A stretch of 64,000 nucleotides of DNA, taken from Larix kaempferi. Taxonomy: Eukaryota > Streptophyta > Pinopsida > Pinales > Pinaceae. Within the stretch, counting starts at the first letter, position 1; each line of letters opens with the position of its first letter. A program made the position numbers and the translations under genes. A model generated the notes under the pieces. It was not told the origin of the DNA. It did not search any database and was given only the letters and a program-made list of their open reading frames with translations. Location: assembly GCA_027924585.1 (NCBI GenBank), contig BSBM01000059.1, forward strand, positions 5,456,001-5,520,000. The letters run 5' to 3'. Of the stretch, positions 9,023 through 21,570 are shown piece after piece.

Positions 9023-11768
9023 AAATGGATCTAGACGGAGCTGATCAGGGATGATATGACCAAATTTCCTTTGGGAAGGCCTGGGAAGGCCTGGGATGGC
9101 TATAAAATTAATATTTGCAATGAAAGTACCCGTCTTAGGCATAGGTAGCCAATGAAAGTACCACTGAAAATCTTGTAATGGTTTGTAACTCCCAAGTGAC
9201 TCCCATATTCGGATTAGTAGGCTTCTTTTATTAAGAGCCCATGATCATGACATCTAGGACACAACTGATTTGAAGCTCTGCAATGGAGATTTCAAGTACA
9301 CAGAAAATATGAAGAATATACTATTCCAATTGTTTTACCATTTTGAACTGTGTACCTACTCTCTTTTATTACCAATGTTGCAAAACTCAGCATCGGCAAA
9401 TAAGAGGAGCAGGTCATCAATTTGGGAAATCGGAAAAAATCAGCAAGCATAAACTCGGACCTGAAATTCAAAAAAAATTGAGAGAAAGCAGAGATTTTTG
9501 CTATGGACACTATTACATAAATTATGGTTTTAGTTTAGTTTTTTATATTATTGTTTATGGAATAATGAATGATATCATGTTTGATGTCTCATGTACTTTT
9601 AGCAATTCTGAATATTTATTTCGACTTTTTATAATTCTCATTTCTTTAATACATTTTGATTGAACCCTTTTAATATTTCACTAGAAATCTGGGGAGCACT
9701 TATATCCACCCATGAATCTCATTCCCTTGTACCCCCATCCCCTCGTCCGAGAAGCTTGTGCAACATGGGTTGCACCCAATTAGCTTCGCAGTCTCCATTG
9801 TAATCCTCTACAGAAATATGTATGTGATCTTCAATTAGTTGCTAGCACATCTCCTGACTAATTGTTTACTATGTATTTATACACACTCAAGAAGTAGGGC
9901 AGCCTTACCAAGAGGGGGTTGTGGGTCTACATAAGTAGGGGGTTGTGGGTCTACAAGAGGTAACATATTTTGGGTGTCAATAGAACATCTAGCGATGTTA
10001 TAAAGAAGATATACAATACAAATGAAGCAAGGAGAATTCAACAACAATTTTTATATTTTGCAAACTAAGCAGCCCCACTTGCATAGTTGCTATGAAGGAG
10101 GATAAGAGAAATATGGTACAGGTGAACCCAATTAAATGGTAAAAGATGCTAGGGCAAGAGCACAGAAAATATTTTTTGTTCACCTTCAAACTAGGCACAG
10201 TATTTTCAAGGACCTGCAACACAGTGGGTACACACAGAGGTACCCTGCCCTCAAGGAGCATGCAAACTGCAAAGAGTACCCACAATTACCATTTCCTAGT
10301 GCTACGCCATCATAGCAAATGATTTGCAGCATGTTTTCAAACATGTATGAATCAAGTATGTATTATCAAATGATTATTTTTAAAGTTTAAAACTCTTGAA
10401 ATCAATATATTTTTAATATTTATATATTTGGGCAGGTTCCCCTATATCCTACCTCCAACATACCTTGTCATCCCCTGAAATTTTGGATTCTCTGGGTACA
10501 CATCCCCACTTATCAAGTTTGTTGTAACATAGACTTTATGGTTTGATTAGCATCATCGCAAATCCCCTGGAAATTGGCACCTTCCCAAAACAACCAACTC
10601 CCAAAATAGAATAAAGTATAAACATCCAAATTGAAGCAAAATGCATTCTTGGATACAAATAACAATTTTGCAACCAAAATAGGCAGCATGAGGAGACCAA
10701 ACTACTGGGACAAAATTATCCAAATGGAACCAACCTTCAACCCTATGGAATGCACAACGAAGGTGACCTAGGTAAAAGCTTGTAAGTCCATTGTTGACAA
10801 AAAAGATAATGTTGAAGGAAATTTGGCTTTTTAATAAGCTCATCCCCATCTTGAATTAGAGAAGCAATGATCACATGCTTAGTCTAGCAAACTCCTCCCT
10901 CTAAGAAATGTTTTGAGAGGCCTTCAAATACCATAGAAGGTCCTCAAATGGATTGTGTTGAAACATAACAAAATGAATTTATATTAATGTCCACTAAAGA
11001 CCAAATAAGTCAATGGGAGTAAGACATTACATCAGTTATGACAAACCCATACAAAAGCACGGGGTCCAAGATGCCCCCCTGATATGAAAAATAAAATAAT
11101 TGAAATGAAATGAAAAACTAGTAAACTAAGAACCATAAATAAAACAAAGTAGCAAAACCCAGGCCTGCAAAGGTTATCCCAGGGGAAAAACACCAGAAAT
11201 TGAGGAGAGAGCCAACAAAGAAACTTTCCTTCCTGGATAGAAGTAAACCTATAAACATGTAAGTAATCCTGGGTGGTATCAACCAAATCCCTCCTAAGAA
11301 GAAGGCATAAAGGAGATCTCTCCTAACATACAAGGCCAAAGAATTCCCGCTGCAAGAGAAGAAACTGGTGATGCTCTGCTAGGAAGTTGAATGGCTCTCT
11401 CATCCGCAAATTCTCCTAGAACTCCTCATATCAATGTAACAAGACCTGAAGTAAGCATCCTAGAATTTGGGATCAGTCTTTGCATCATAAAATTAGGGCA
11501 CAAGTCTAAATCAGTTTTCTGCCAATCATAAATTGTAGTAGCTAGAGCCAAGGAGATAGAAAATGTGGCCAGGTATATATATGTTGAGCCTTCTCAATTA
11601 GCTTGATTATGATCCTTCCACTGTAAAGCCATTGAGTGTCTTCTTGGTTGGCATAATATTCTTCTTTTTAAATGCCAACTTAAGGTCAATTGGATGCATA
11701 ATTATATGTTTAAGAGTCTAAATGTGAATTTCCTAACATACATCTACATTATATTGATTATATCATAA
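9023..11768. other. No recognisable gene
   Basis: Only ORFs under about 110 codons occur, on both strands and overlapping each other (9343-9663, 9998-10285, 10553-10849, 11032-11339). None has a domain I recognise. A short duplication of GGGGGTTGTGGGTCTACA is present near 9914-9955. There is no support for a host gene. Confidence 0.4.
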
Positions 11769-11858
11769 GATTTGAAGTGGTTAGCATATATTTAAAGAAG
11801 GTCAGAGCCATACGATTTGAAGTGGTTAGCATATATCTAAAGAAGGTCAGATCCATTC
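11769..11858. repeat. 45-bp tandem duplication, two copies
   Basis: GATTTGAAGTGGTTAGCATA at 11769 recurs at 11814. The copies differ at a few positions, and flanking sequence is unrelated. Confidence 0.8.
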
Positions 11859-11973
11859 AGACTACTTTCTTAGGTCTCTCGAGTCAGAAACAATGTTGGA
11901 ATTATTAGTCTTTTCTTAGAATTACAAATAATGCAATCTTGGTGTTAATATTGCCCCTTTCTCCAATTCTTAA

Positions 11974-12044
11974 AGGGTTCTAGCTCAATTGAAGAGCGCC
12001 TGCTTTACAAGTAGGAGGTTGAAGGTTCGATTCCTTCGTGCCCT
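11974..12044 (+). tRNA. tRNA-Val(UAC)-like gene, possibly degenerate
   Basis: A 71-nt cloverleaf can be drawn: acceptor AGGGTTC/GTGCCCT (one T-T mismatch and one T-G pair), D stem GCTC/GAGC with a 7-nt loop, anticodon stem CCTGC/GTAGG around loop TTTACAA (anticodon TAC), variable AGGTT, and T stem GAAGG/CCTTC with loop TTCGATT. The internal B box (GGTTCGATTCC) is perfect. The D loop AATTGAA lacks the usual GG, and no CCA or clear T-run terminator follows directly. It may be a nuclear tRNA relic, an organelle-derived insertion or a SINE head. Cove-type scoring would decide. Confidence 0.6.
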
Positions 12045-12100
12045 AAAGATATTGCAATATTGATATTTTTAATAAAATATATTTTATTATGGTTTATTAT

Positions 12101-12790
12101 GACTACGAGGGGGGTTCTAAATTGACTTCATATGTCACTACGAGGGGGGTTCTAAATTGACTTCAAATGTCACTACGAGGGGGGTTCAAAACTGCCCTTG
12201 TATGTTACAACGAGGGGGTTCGATACCCCCCTGTAATTTTATATGAGGGGGGTTCATAACTGCCCCCAAATGTTTGTAAAGAGTTTTAGGGGGGGTTTCG
12301 AACTACCTCTATAGGCCTTTACGAGGGGGGTTCCAAACCTCCCCTATAGGCATCTACGAGGGGGGTTACAAACCGCCCCTATAGGAATCTACGAGGGGGG
12401 TTCCAAATAGCCCCTATAGGCCTCTACGAGGGGGGTTTCAAACTGCCTCTATAGGCCTCTACGAGGGGGGTTCAAAACTGCCCCTATAAGTCTCTACGAG
12501 GGGGTTCTAAACTACCCCTATAGGCCTCTACAAGCGGGGTTCCAAATTGCCCCTATAGGACTATACGAGGGGGGTTCACAACCGCCCCTATAGTCCTCTA
12601 CGAGGGGGGTTCCAAACCGCCCATGTAGGTTTGTATGAGGGGGCTTATGAGGGGGGTTCACAACAGCCCTCGTAGGTCTCTATGAAGGGGGTTCAAAACT
12701 ACCCTCGTAGGTCTCTATGAAGGGGTCTACGAGGGGGGTTTAAAACCGCCTCCGTAGAATTCTACGAGGGGCGTCACAAAACGCCTCCAA
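12101..12790 (+). repeat. 35-bp G-rich minisatellite, about twenty copies
   Basis: The typical unit is TCTACGAGGGGGGTTCCAAA plus CCGCCCCTATAGGCC, with a 35-36 bp period that is clearest from 12354 to 12636 and degenerates toward both ends. Each unit can fold on itself, since GGGGGGTT pairs with AACCGCCCC around a CCA loop. It leads directly into a CACTA-type terminus, as subterminal repeats do in CACTA elements. Confidence 0.9.
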
Positions 12791-12967
12791 AAGTCACTTT
12801 TGGGGGTGGTTCCAATCTCGTCAAAAACAGCCCTTAAAGGGAAAAACTTTTAACATCGTTGCCTTTAGGGGCAGTTTTGCCAAAACTGCCCCCAAAGCCA
12901 ACCCCCCCCGTAGGTCACTTTTGGGGGCGGAAGAAAACCCCCCCTAAAGCCCAAAAATGTAGTAGTG
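12791..12967 (-). mobile_element. CACTA-type transposon terminus
   Basis: Read inward from 12967 on the minus strand the sequence begins CACTACTACATTTTTGGGC, a classic plant CACTA terminal inverted repeat. G-rich subterminal sequence and the 35-bp repeats follow. A perfect 11-bp stem with a 3-nt loop sits at 12868-12892 (GGGGCAGTTTT..AAAACTGCCCC). I see no matching opposite end and no transposase in the window, so only one end can be claimed. The satellite array starts at the very next base, 12968. Confidence 0.7.
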
Positions 12968-14781
12968 AAAATGTAGAAAATCACCTTAAATAGTGTTGAT
13001 GTTGGTTTCAAGCTCCACACTCATTTTGTTTATTTGCTTTTCCATTCTTTTAGTGATCCTGGTTATGCTGCTATAAACATTAACAAGGTCAAGGAAGGTT
13101 CGAAACCACCATCAACACTATTCAAGGTGAGTTTCTTCATTTTCTCCCATGTAGGGTGTTGTTCGTTGTCGTTGCATCACATAGACTGTAGTCATGAGAT
13201 CGATGACTCAACATCTCCTACATTCTTCCTCTTTCCATCCTCTATTGTCCACAGTATCACCTCATCTCATTTGTATATACTAGCCTGCGAAGGCTAGTAT
13301 ATCTGGATCATAGATGTTACCCATATTTCTCTACACGAAACTGATTGTGACACCACCTCCTACATAAAATAAACAAGCAAGCGAATGCGAGGATCACTTA
13401 AAGAGTGGTAAAGCACAGAAACAAAATGAGTGTGGAGCTTGTTTAACCATGATGATAAGAAAAATAATCTCCCAACCATAGACAAAGCTATTTGTCCCCC
13501 CCGAGCTTAGACTTTCCAATAGAGAACAATGTACATCCAGATAGTAGTAGCACAAACCCAAAAAAACAAGAGAGAAACTTTTCTAATAGTGGAGAACCCC
13601 AAAAAATCAGTCTCTTAACTGTAGTAGAGAACCTCTCTTGGCTAGAGCGAACATGCTTGAGTGAATGACCAAATGAGAGGTCGAACACTCTATTTATACA
13701 CATCAAATGGTGATTGTTTCCCTGACTGGGCCGACCTAACTTTCCCTAACTGGGCCGACCTGACTGGGGCATTTCTGCCCATTGTTTCGGGCAAATTGCC
13801 CACTGTTTTGGGGCAGTTTATCCACTGGGCCGACTTGTCTTGGGGGAATACAAAAAATTACATTCAATAAATCTTTTCTTCGTGATTTCACCCCAAGGTT
13901 TACATTGATTCTTTCAAGTGCTTTACATGATCAAATACATTGACATCTTGTCCCATAGGATGTACAATAACAAGATGAAATATAATAAGAATAACTTTTG
14001 AAGTTGCACTTTTTCCAACACTCCCTCTCAACAAGGAATGTATTCTTCGAACACTGTATTCTAATCTTATTCTTTCTCTAGTCGACCTATGAGGTGATGC
14101 CCCACACAGCTACTACTCCAATACTCCGTCTTGGCCATGGAGGTATCATCAGTATTATCATATTGAAACACATCCCGATATCATCTGTATATCACAGTTA
14201 TCTCTAACCTCTCTATATCATAAGGAAGGTCTTCCAAGACAATCTAACTCAGTCGAGAAGTGTGAACAAATCAATCTTCGTGCATCTGCTCAATCCAGTC
14301 CATCGGAGAACATGCACTAGCTCCATGACTCTGCCCTATCCATAGGTGAGTCACTTGTGCATCAGCTCAAGAACTTTGCACAGTCCATCGGAGAGTCTAT
14401 CATGTATCAATACAATGTGCTCAGCTCAACCTAGTTCATCGAGTGCCTACATCATCAATACTCCCTCTTAGCTAGAGAGGTATCATCACATTGAAACACA
14501 TCTTGTTATCATAAGAGGGTCCATTCCAACACAGGGATACACTCAACAAAGGAGAACGTTCCCCAAATGAACCATCCACAAATAAGCACGTTCCACAAAG
14601 GAACCATCCCACAAAGGGACCATATCATCTTTTTAAAGAAGATATCTGATCTACCTGAGATGAGGTGATATGAGGGACAATAGAGGATGGAAAGGGGAAA
14701 AATGCCGGAGATGTTGAGTCATCGAACCCATGACTGCAGTCTATGCGATGAAACGACTACAAACAACGCCCTACACGAGAG
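12968..14781. repeat. Satellite unit 1 (1814 bp)
   Basis: It is the first unit of the array and abuts the CACTA end, so most of the usual left inverted-repeat arm is missing. A deletion of about 118 bp near 14658 removes the TGAACTTGGTCATTC-to-GAGGAGAAGTG stretch present in later units. The short inverted-repeat pair is best preserved here (near 13009-13063 and 13385-13440). Confidence 0.9.
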
Positions 14782-16718
14782 AAAATGTAGAAAATCACCT
14801 TAAATAGTGTTGATGTTGGTTTCGATCTCCACACTCATTTTGTTTATGTGCTTTTCCATTCTTTTAGTGATCCTGGTTATGCTGCTATAAACATTAACAA
14901 GGTCAAGGAAGGCTCGAAACCACCATCAACACTGTTCAAGGTTAGTTTCTTCATATTCTCCCATGTAGGGTGTTGTTCGTAGTCGTTGCATCTCATAGAC
15001 TGCAGTCATGAGATCGATGACTCAACATCTCCCACATTTTCCCCTTTCCATCCTCTATTGTCCCCGGTATCACCTTGTCTCACTTGTAGATACTAGCCTG
15101 TGAAGGCTAGTATATCTGGAACATAGATGTTAGCAATATTTCTCTACGCGAAACTGATTGTGACAGCATCTCCTACAAAAAATAAACAAGCAGGCGAATG
15201 CGAGGAGCACTGAAAAAATGGCAAATTAAAGAAACAAAATGAGTGCCGAGCTCGTTTAAACGATGATGATAAGAACAATCATCTCCCAACCATAGACAAA
15301 GCTATTTGTCTCCCCCGAGCTCAGACCTTCCGATAGAGAACGATGTACATCCGGATATTGGTAGCGCAAACCCTAGAAAACAAAGAAGAAACTTCTCCAA
15401 TAGTGGAGTGCCCCAAAAAATCAGTCTCTTAACTGAAGTAGCGAACCTCTCTTGGCTAGAGCGAACTTGCTTGAGTGAATGACGAAATGAGAGGTCGAAC
15501 TCTCTATTTATACACATCAAAGGGAGACTTTTTTCCTGTTTGGGCCGACCTAACTTTCCCTAACTGCGCCGACATGACTCGGGCAGTTCTGCCCATTGTA
15601 TGGGGCAAATTGCCCACTACTTTGGGGCAATTTATCCACTGGTCTGACTTGTCTTGGCGAAATACAGAAAATTACAATTAATAAATATTTTCTTTGTGAT
15701 TTCACCCCTAGGTTTACATTGAGTGTTTTACATGATCGAATACATTGACATCTTTTCCCATAGCAGGTACCTTAACAAGATGAAATGCAATAAGAATAAC
15801 TTCCAAAGTTGTACTGTTTCCAACACTCCCTCTCAACAAAGAAGGTATTCTTCGAACACTGTATTCTAATCTGATTCTTTATTTGGTTGACCTATGAGGT
15901 GATGCCCCATGCAGCTACTACTCCAACACTACCTCTTGGCCATGGAGGTATCATCAGCATTATCATACTGAAACACATCTCGATATCATATGTACATCAC
16001 AGTTATCTCTAACCTCTCTATATCATAAGGAAGGTCTTCCAACACAATCACAGTTAGTTGAGAAGTGTCAACAAATCAATCTGTGTGCATCTGCTCAATC
16101 CAGTCCATCGGGAAACATGCACTAGCTCCACGACTCTTCCCTCTCCATAGGTGAGTCACTCATGCATCAGCTCAAGAACTCTGCACAGTCCATCGTAGAG
16201 TCTTTCATGCATCAATACAATGTGCTCAGCTCAACCCAGTCCATCGAGTGCCTACATCATCAACACTCCCTCTTAGCTAGAGAGGTATCATCACGTCGGA
16301 AGACATATTGTTATCATAAGAGGGTCCATTCCAACACAGGCATACACTCCACAAAGAAGAACGTTCCCCAAATCAACCATCCACAAATAAGCATGTTCCA
16401 CAATGGGACACGCTCCACAGAGGAGTACGTTCCACAACTGAACCATCCCACAAAGGGACCATATCATCTTTTTAAAGAAGATATATGATCTACCTAATGA
16501 ACTTGGTCATTCTAGACCACAGAGGATTACTTCTACGAGCACTTTATCTGTGGAAGGTGGTAATGATGGGGAAAATCTTTGAAGAGGAGAAGTGAGATGA
16601 GGTGATACGAGGGACAATAGAGGATGGAAAGTGGAAAAATGCCGAAGATGTTGAGTCATCGATCCCATGACTGCAGTCTATGCGATGAAACGACTACGAA
16701 GAACGCCCTACACGAGAG
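14782..16718. repeat. Satellite unit 2 (1937 bp)
   Basis: A full-length unit, close to type a in its second half but diverged from the homogenised copies downstream. It carries the minus-strand TATA-like box near 15505 and the three CAACACT motifs. Confidence 0.9.
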
Positions 16719-18779
16719 AAAATGTAGAAAATCACCTTAAATAGTGTTGATGTTGGTTTCGAGCTCCACACTCATTTTGTTTATGTGGTTTTCCATTCTT
16801 TTAGCGATCCTGGTTATGCTGATATAAACATTAACAAGGTCAAAGAAGGCTCGAAACCACCATCAACACTGTTCAAGGTTAGTTTCTTCATTTTCTCATA
16901 TGTAGGGTGTTGTTCGTAGTCGTTGCATCACATAGACTGCAGTCATGAGATCGATGACTCAACATCTCCCACATTTTTCCCCTTTCCATCCTCTATTGTC
17001 CTTGGTATCCCCTTGTCTCACTTGTAGATACTAGCCTGTGAAGGCTAGTATATCTAAAACATAGATGTTAGCAATATTTCTCTACGTGAAACTGATTGTG
17101 ACAGCACCTCCTAACAAAAATAAACAAGCAGGCGAATGCGAGGAGCACTGAAAAAATGGCAAATTAAAGAAACAAAATGAGTGCCGAGCTCGTTTAAACC
17201 ATGATGATAAGAACAATCATCTCCCAACCACAGACAAAGTTATTTGTCTCCCACGAGCTCAGACCTTCCGATAGAGAACGATGCACATCCGGATATTGGT
17301 AGCGCAAACCCTAGAAAACAAGGAAGAAACTTCTCCAATAGTGGAGTAGCGCAAAAAATCAGTCCCTTAACTAAAGTAGTGAACCTCTCTTGGCTAGAGC
17401 GAACTTGCTTGAGTGAATGACGAAATGAGAGGTCAAACTCTCTATTTATACACATCAAAGGGAGACTTTTTTCCTGTCTGGGCCGACCTAACTTTCCCTA
17501 ACTGCGCCGACTTGACTGGGGCAGTTCTGCCCATTGTATGGGGCAAATTGCCCACTGCTTTGGGGCAATTTACCAACTGGTCTGACTTGTCTTGGGGAAA
17601 TACGAAAAATTACATTTAATAAATCTTTTCTTTGTGATTTCACCCCTAGGTTTACATTGAGTGTTTTACATGATCGAATACATTGACATCTTGTCCCATA
17701 GGAGGTACCTTAACAAGATGAAATGCAATAAGATTAACTTCTGAAGTTGTACCGTTTCGAACACTCCCTCTCAAAAGGGAAGGTATGCTTTGAACATTGT
17801 ATTCTAATCTTATTCTTTATTTGGTCGACCTATGAGGTGATGCCCCATGCAGCTACTACTCCAACACTGCCTCTTGGCCATGGAGGTATCGTCAACATGA
17901 TCATACTGAAACACATCTCGATATCATAAGTACATCACAGTTATCTCTAACCTCTGTATATCATAAGGAAGGTCTTCCAACACAATCACAGTTAGTCGAG
18001 AGGTGTCAACAAATCAATCTTCGTGCATCTGCTCAATCCAGTCCATCGTGAAACATGCACTAGCTCCACGACTCTGACCTCTCCATAGTTGAGTCACTTG
18101 TGCATCAGCTCAAGAACTCTGCACAGTCCATCGTAGAGTTTATCATGCATCAATACAATGTGCTCAGCTCAACACAATCCATCGAGTGCCTACATCATCA
18201 ACACTCCCTCTTAGCTAAAGAGGTATCATCACGTCGGAACACATCTTGTTATCATAAGAGGGTCCATTCCAACACAGGCATACACTCAACAAAGAAGAAC
18301 GTTCCCCAAATGAACCATCCACAAATAAGCATGTTCCACAATGGGAACAGATCTTGTTATCATAAGAGGCTCCATTCCAACACAGGGATACACTCCACAA
18401 AGGAGAACGTTCCCCAAATGAACCATCCACAAATATGCACGTTCCACAAAGAAACAATCCCACAATGGGCACATTCCACGGAGGATAATGTTCCACAAAG
18501 CAACCATCCCACAAAGGGACCATATCATCTTTTTAAAGAAGATGTATGATCTACCCGATGAACTTGGTCATTCTAGACAACAGAGGATTACTTCCTCAAG
18601 CACTTTATCTGTGGAAGGTGGCAATGATCGGGAAAATCTTTGAAGAGGAGAAGTGAGATGAGGTCATACGAGAGACAATAGAGGATGAAAAGAGAAAAAA
18701 TGTCGGAGATGTTGAGTCATCTATCCCATGACTGCAGTCTATGCGATGAAACAACTACGAACAACGCCCTACACGAGAG
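16719..18779. repeat. Satellite unit 3 (2061 bp), chimeric and enlarged
   Basis: The unit is longer than its neighbours because a stretch of about 108 bp is duplicated at about 18240-18347 and 18348-18449. The first copy has type-a variants (GAGGGTCC, CACTCAACAAAG) and the second type-b variants (GAGGCTCC, CACTCCACAAAG). This looks like an unequal exchange between a-like and b-like units. Confidence 0.9.
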
Positions 18780-20664
18780 AAAATGTAGAAAATCACCTTA
18801 AATAGTGTTGATGTTGGTTTCGAGCTCCACACTCATTTTGTTTATGTACTTTTCCATTCTTTTAGCGATCCTAGTTATGCTGCTATAAACATTTACAAGG
18901 TCAAGGAAGGCTCGAAACCACCATCAACACTGTTCAAGGTGAGTTTCTTCATTTTCTCCTTTGTAGGGTGTTGTTCGTAGTCGTTGGATCACATAGACTA
19001 CAGTAATGAGATCGATGACTCAACATATCCCACATTTTTCCTCTTTCCATCCTCTATTGTCCCCGGTATCATCTCGTCTCGGTTGTATAATAGCCTGTGA
19101 AGGCTAGTATATCTGGAAGATAGATGTTTGCAATATTCTTATTCGCGAAACTGATTGTGACACCACCTCCTACAAAAAATAAACAAACAAGTGAATGCGA
19201 GGAACACTGAAAGAATTGCAAATCACAGAAACAAAATGAGTGTCAAGCTCGTTTAAACCATGATGATAAGAACAATCATCTCCCAACCATAGACAAAGCT
19301 ATTTGTCTCCCCCGAGCTCAGACCTTCCAATAGAGAACGATGTACATACGGATAGTAGTAGTGCAAACTCTAGAAAACAAGGGAGAAACTTCTCCAATAG
19401 TGGAGAACCCCAAAAAAATCAGTCCCTTAACTGAAGTAGCGAACCTCTCTTGGTTAGAGCGAACTTGCTTGAGTGAATGATGAAATGAGAGGTCGAACTC
19501 TCTTTTTATACACATCAAAGGGTGACTCTTTTCCTGACCAGGTCGACCTAACTTTCCCTAACTGTGCCGACCTGACTGGTGCGGTTCTGCCCATTGTATG
19601 GGGCAAATTTCCGACTGCTTTGGGGCAGTTTACCAACTGGTCCGACCTGTCTTGAGGAGAAATACAGAAAATTACATTTAATAAATCTTTTCTTTGTGAT
19701 TACATTTAATAAAGAAGGAGAAATACAGAAAATTACAGAAAATTACATTTAATAAAAAGAATAAATTCTGAAGTTGTACTGTTTCCAACACTCCCTCTCA
19801 ACAAGGAAGGTATTCTTCGAACACTGTATTCTAATCATATTCTTAATTTGGTCGACCTATGAGGTGATGCCCCATGCAGCTACCACTCCAACACTGCCTC
19901 TTGGCCGTGGAGGTATCGTCAACATTATCATACTGAAACACATCTCGATTTCATATGTACATCACAGTTATCTCTAACCTCTCTATATCATAAGGAAGGT
20001 CTTCCAACATAATCACAGTTAGTCGAGAAGTGTCCACAAAGGAACATGCACTAGCTCCACGACTCCGCTCCTCTCCCTAGGTGAATCACTCGTGCATCAG
20101 CTCAAGAACTCTGCACAGTCCATCGTAGAGTCTATTATGCATCAATACAATGTGCTCAGCTCAACCCAGTCCATCTGGTGCCTACATCATCAACACTCCC
20201 TCTTAGCTGGAGAGGTATCATCATATCGGAACACATCTTGTTATCATAAGAGGCTCCATTCCAACACAGGGATACACTCCACAAAGGAGGAATTTCCCCA
20301 AATGAACCATCCACAAATAAGCATGTTCAACAAAGAAACCATCCCACAATGGGACAAACTCCACGGAGGATAACGTTCCACAAAGCAACCATCCCACAAA
20401 GGGACCATATCATCTTTTTAAAGAAGATATATGATCTACGTGATGAACTTGGTCATTCTAGACAACAGAGGATTACTTCCTCAAGCACTTTATCTGTGGA
20501 AGGTGGCAATGATGGGGAAAATCTTTGAAGAGGAGAAGTAAGATGAGCTGATACGAAGGACAATAGAGAATGGGAAGAGGAAAAGTGCCGGAGATCTTGA
20601 GTCATCGATCCCATGACTGCAATCTATGCAATGAAACAACTACGAACAACGCCCTACACGAGAG
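18780..20664. repeat. Satellite unit 4 (type b-like, 1885 bp)
   Basis: It is the first unit with type-b hallmarks (GTGTCCACAAAGGAACATGC, CCATCTGGTGCC), and regular a/b alternation starts here. About 19700-19760 is scrambled: short pieces of TACATTTAATAAA and AATACAGAAAATTACA are repeated where other units have unique sequence. Confidence 0.9.
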
Positions 20665-21429
20665 AAAACGTAGAAAATCACCTTAAGTAGTGTTGATGTT
20701 GGTTTCGAGCTCTACATTCATTTTGTTTATTGGTTTTTCCATTCTTTCAGTGATCCTGGTTATGCTGCTATAAACATTAACAAGAACAAGGAAGGCTCGA
20801 AACCACCATCAACACTGTTCAAGGTGAGTTTCTTCATTTTCTCCTGTGTAGGGTGTTGTTCGTAGTCGTTGCATCACATAGACTGCAGTAATGAGATCGA
20901 TGACTCAACATCTCCCACATTTTCCCTTTTTCCATCCTCTATTATCCCTTGTGTCACCTCGTCTCACTTGTATATACTAGCTTGTGAAGGCTAGTATATC
21001 TGGAACGTAGATATTAGCAATATTTCTCTACGAGAAACTGATTGTGACACCACCTCCTATAAAAAATAAACAAGCAGGCGACTGCAAGGGTCAATGAAAG
21101 AATGGAAAATCGCAGAAAAGAAATGAGTGTCGAACTCGTTTAAACCATGATAATAAGAAAAATCATCTTCCAACCATAGACAAAGCTATTTGTCTCCCCC
21201 GAGCTCAGACCTTCAAATAGAGAACGATGTATATCCGGATAGTAGTAGCGCAAACCATAGAAAACAAGGGAGAAACTTCTCCAATAGTGGAGAACCCCAA
21301 AAAATCAGTCCCTTAACTGAAGTAGCGAACCACTCTTGGCTACAACAAACTTGCTTGAGTGAATGACGAAATGAGAGGCCGAACTCTCTATTTATACACA
21401 TCAAAGGTGACTTTTTTCCTGACCGGGTT

Positions 21430-21434
21430 GACCT
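21430..21434. other. Target-site duplication, left (GACCT)
   Basis: Matches 24994-24998 and restores the satellite sequence GACCTAAC when the insertion is removed. Confidence 0.85.
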
Positions 21435-21570
21435 TGTTACCTCTCAAAAATGCATCTTCATTTGTTCAAAGCCTTCAGAGGACAGTTCAGCAAGGGGTGC
21501 TACAGCCACAGATGATACCAGTTGTCAACAATGAGGAAAGTATCAGATATCAGAATGAAGCAACCAAAGG

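Noticed and set aside
11032-11339. Overlapping minus-strand hydrophobic ORFs (73-84 codons)
   Set aside because: They overlap each other in different frames, have no family match I know, and sit in AT-rich sequence without promoter or splice context.
12101-12790. CRISPR-like array of regular repeats
   Set aside because: The whole 35-bp period is conserved rather than repeats separated by unique spacers, there are no cas genes, and the setting is a plant nuclear genome.
13488-13706. Minus-strand ORF of about 63-72 codons starting MMCIN, repeated in most satellite units
   Set aside because: Its ATG overlaps the TATA-like box, length varies by unit through frameshifts and stops, and there is no domain. 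It is a by-product of the repeat.
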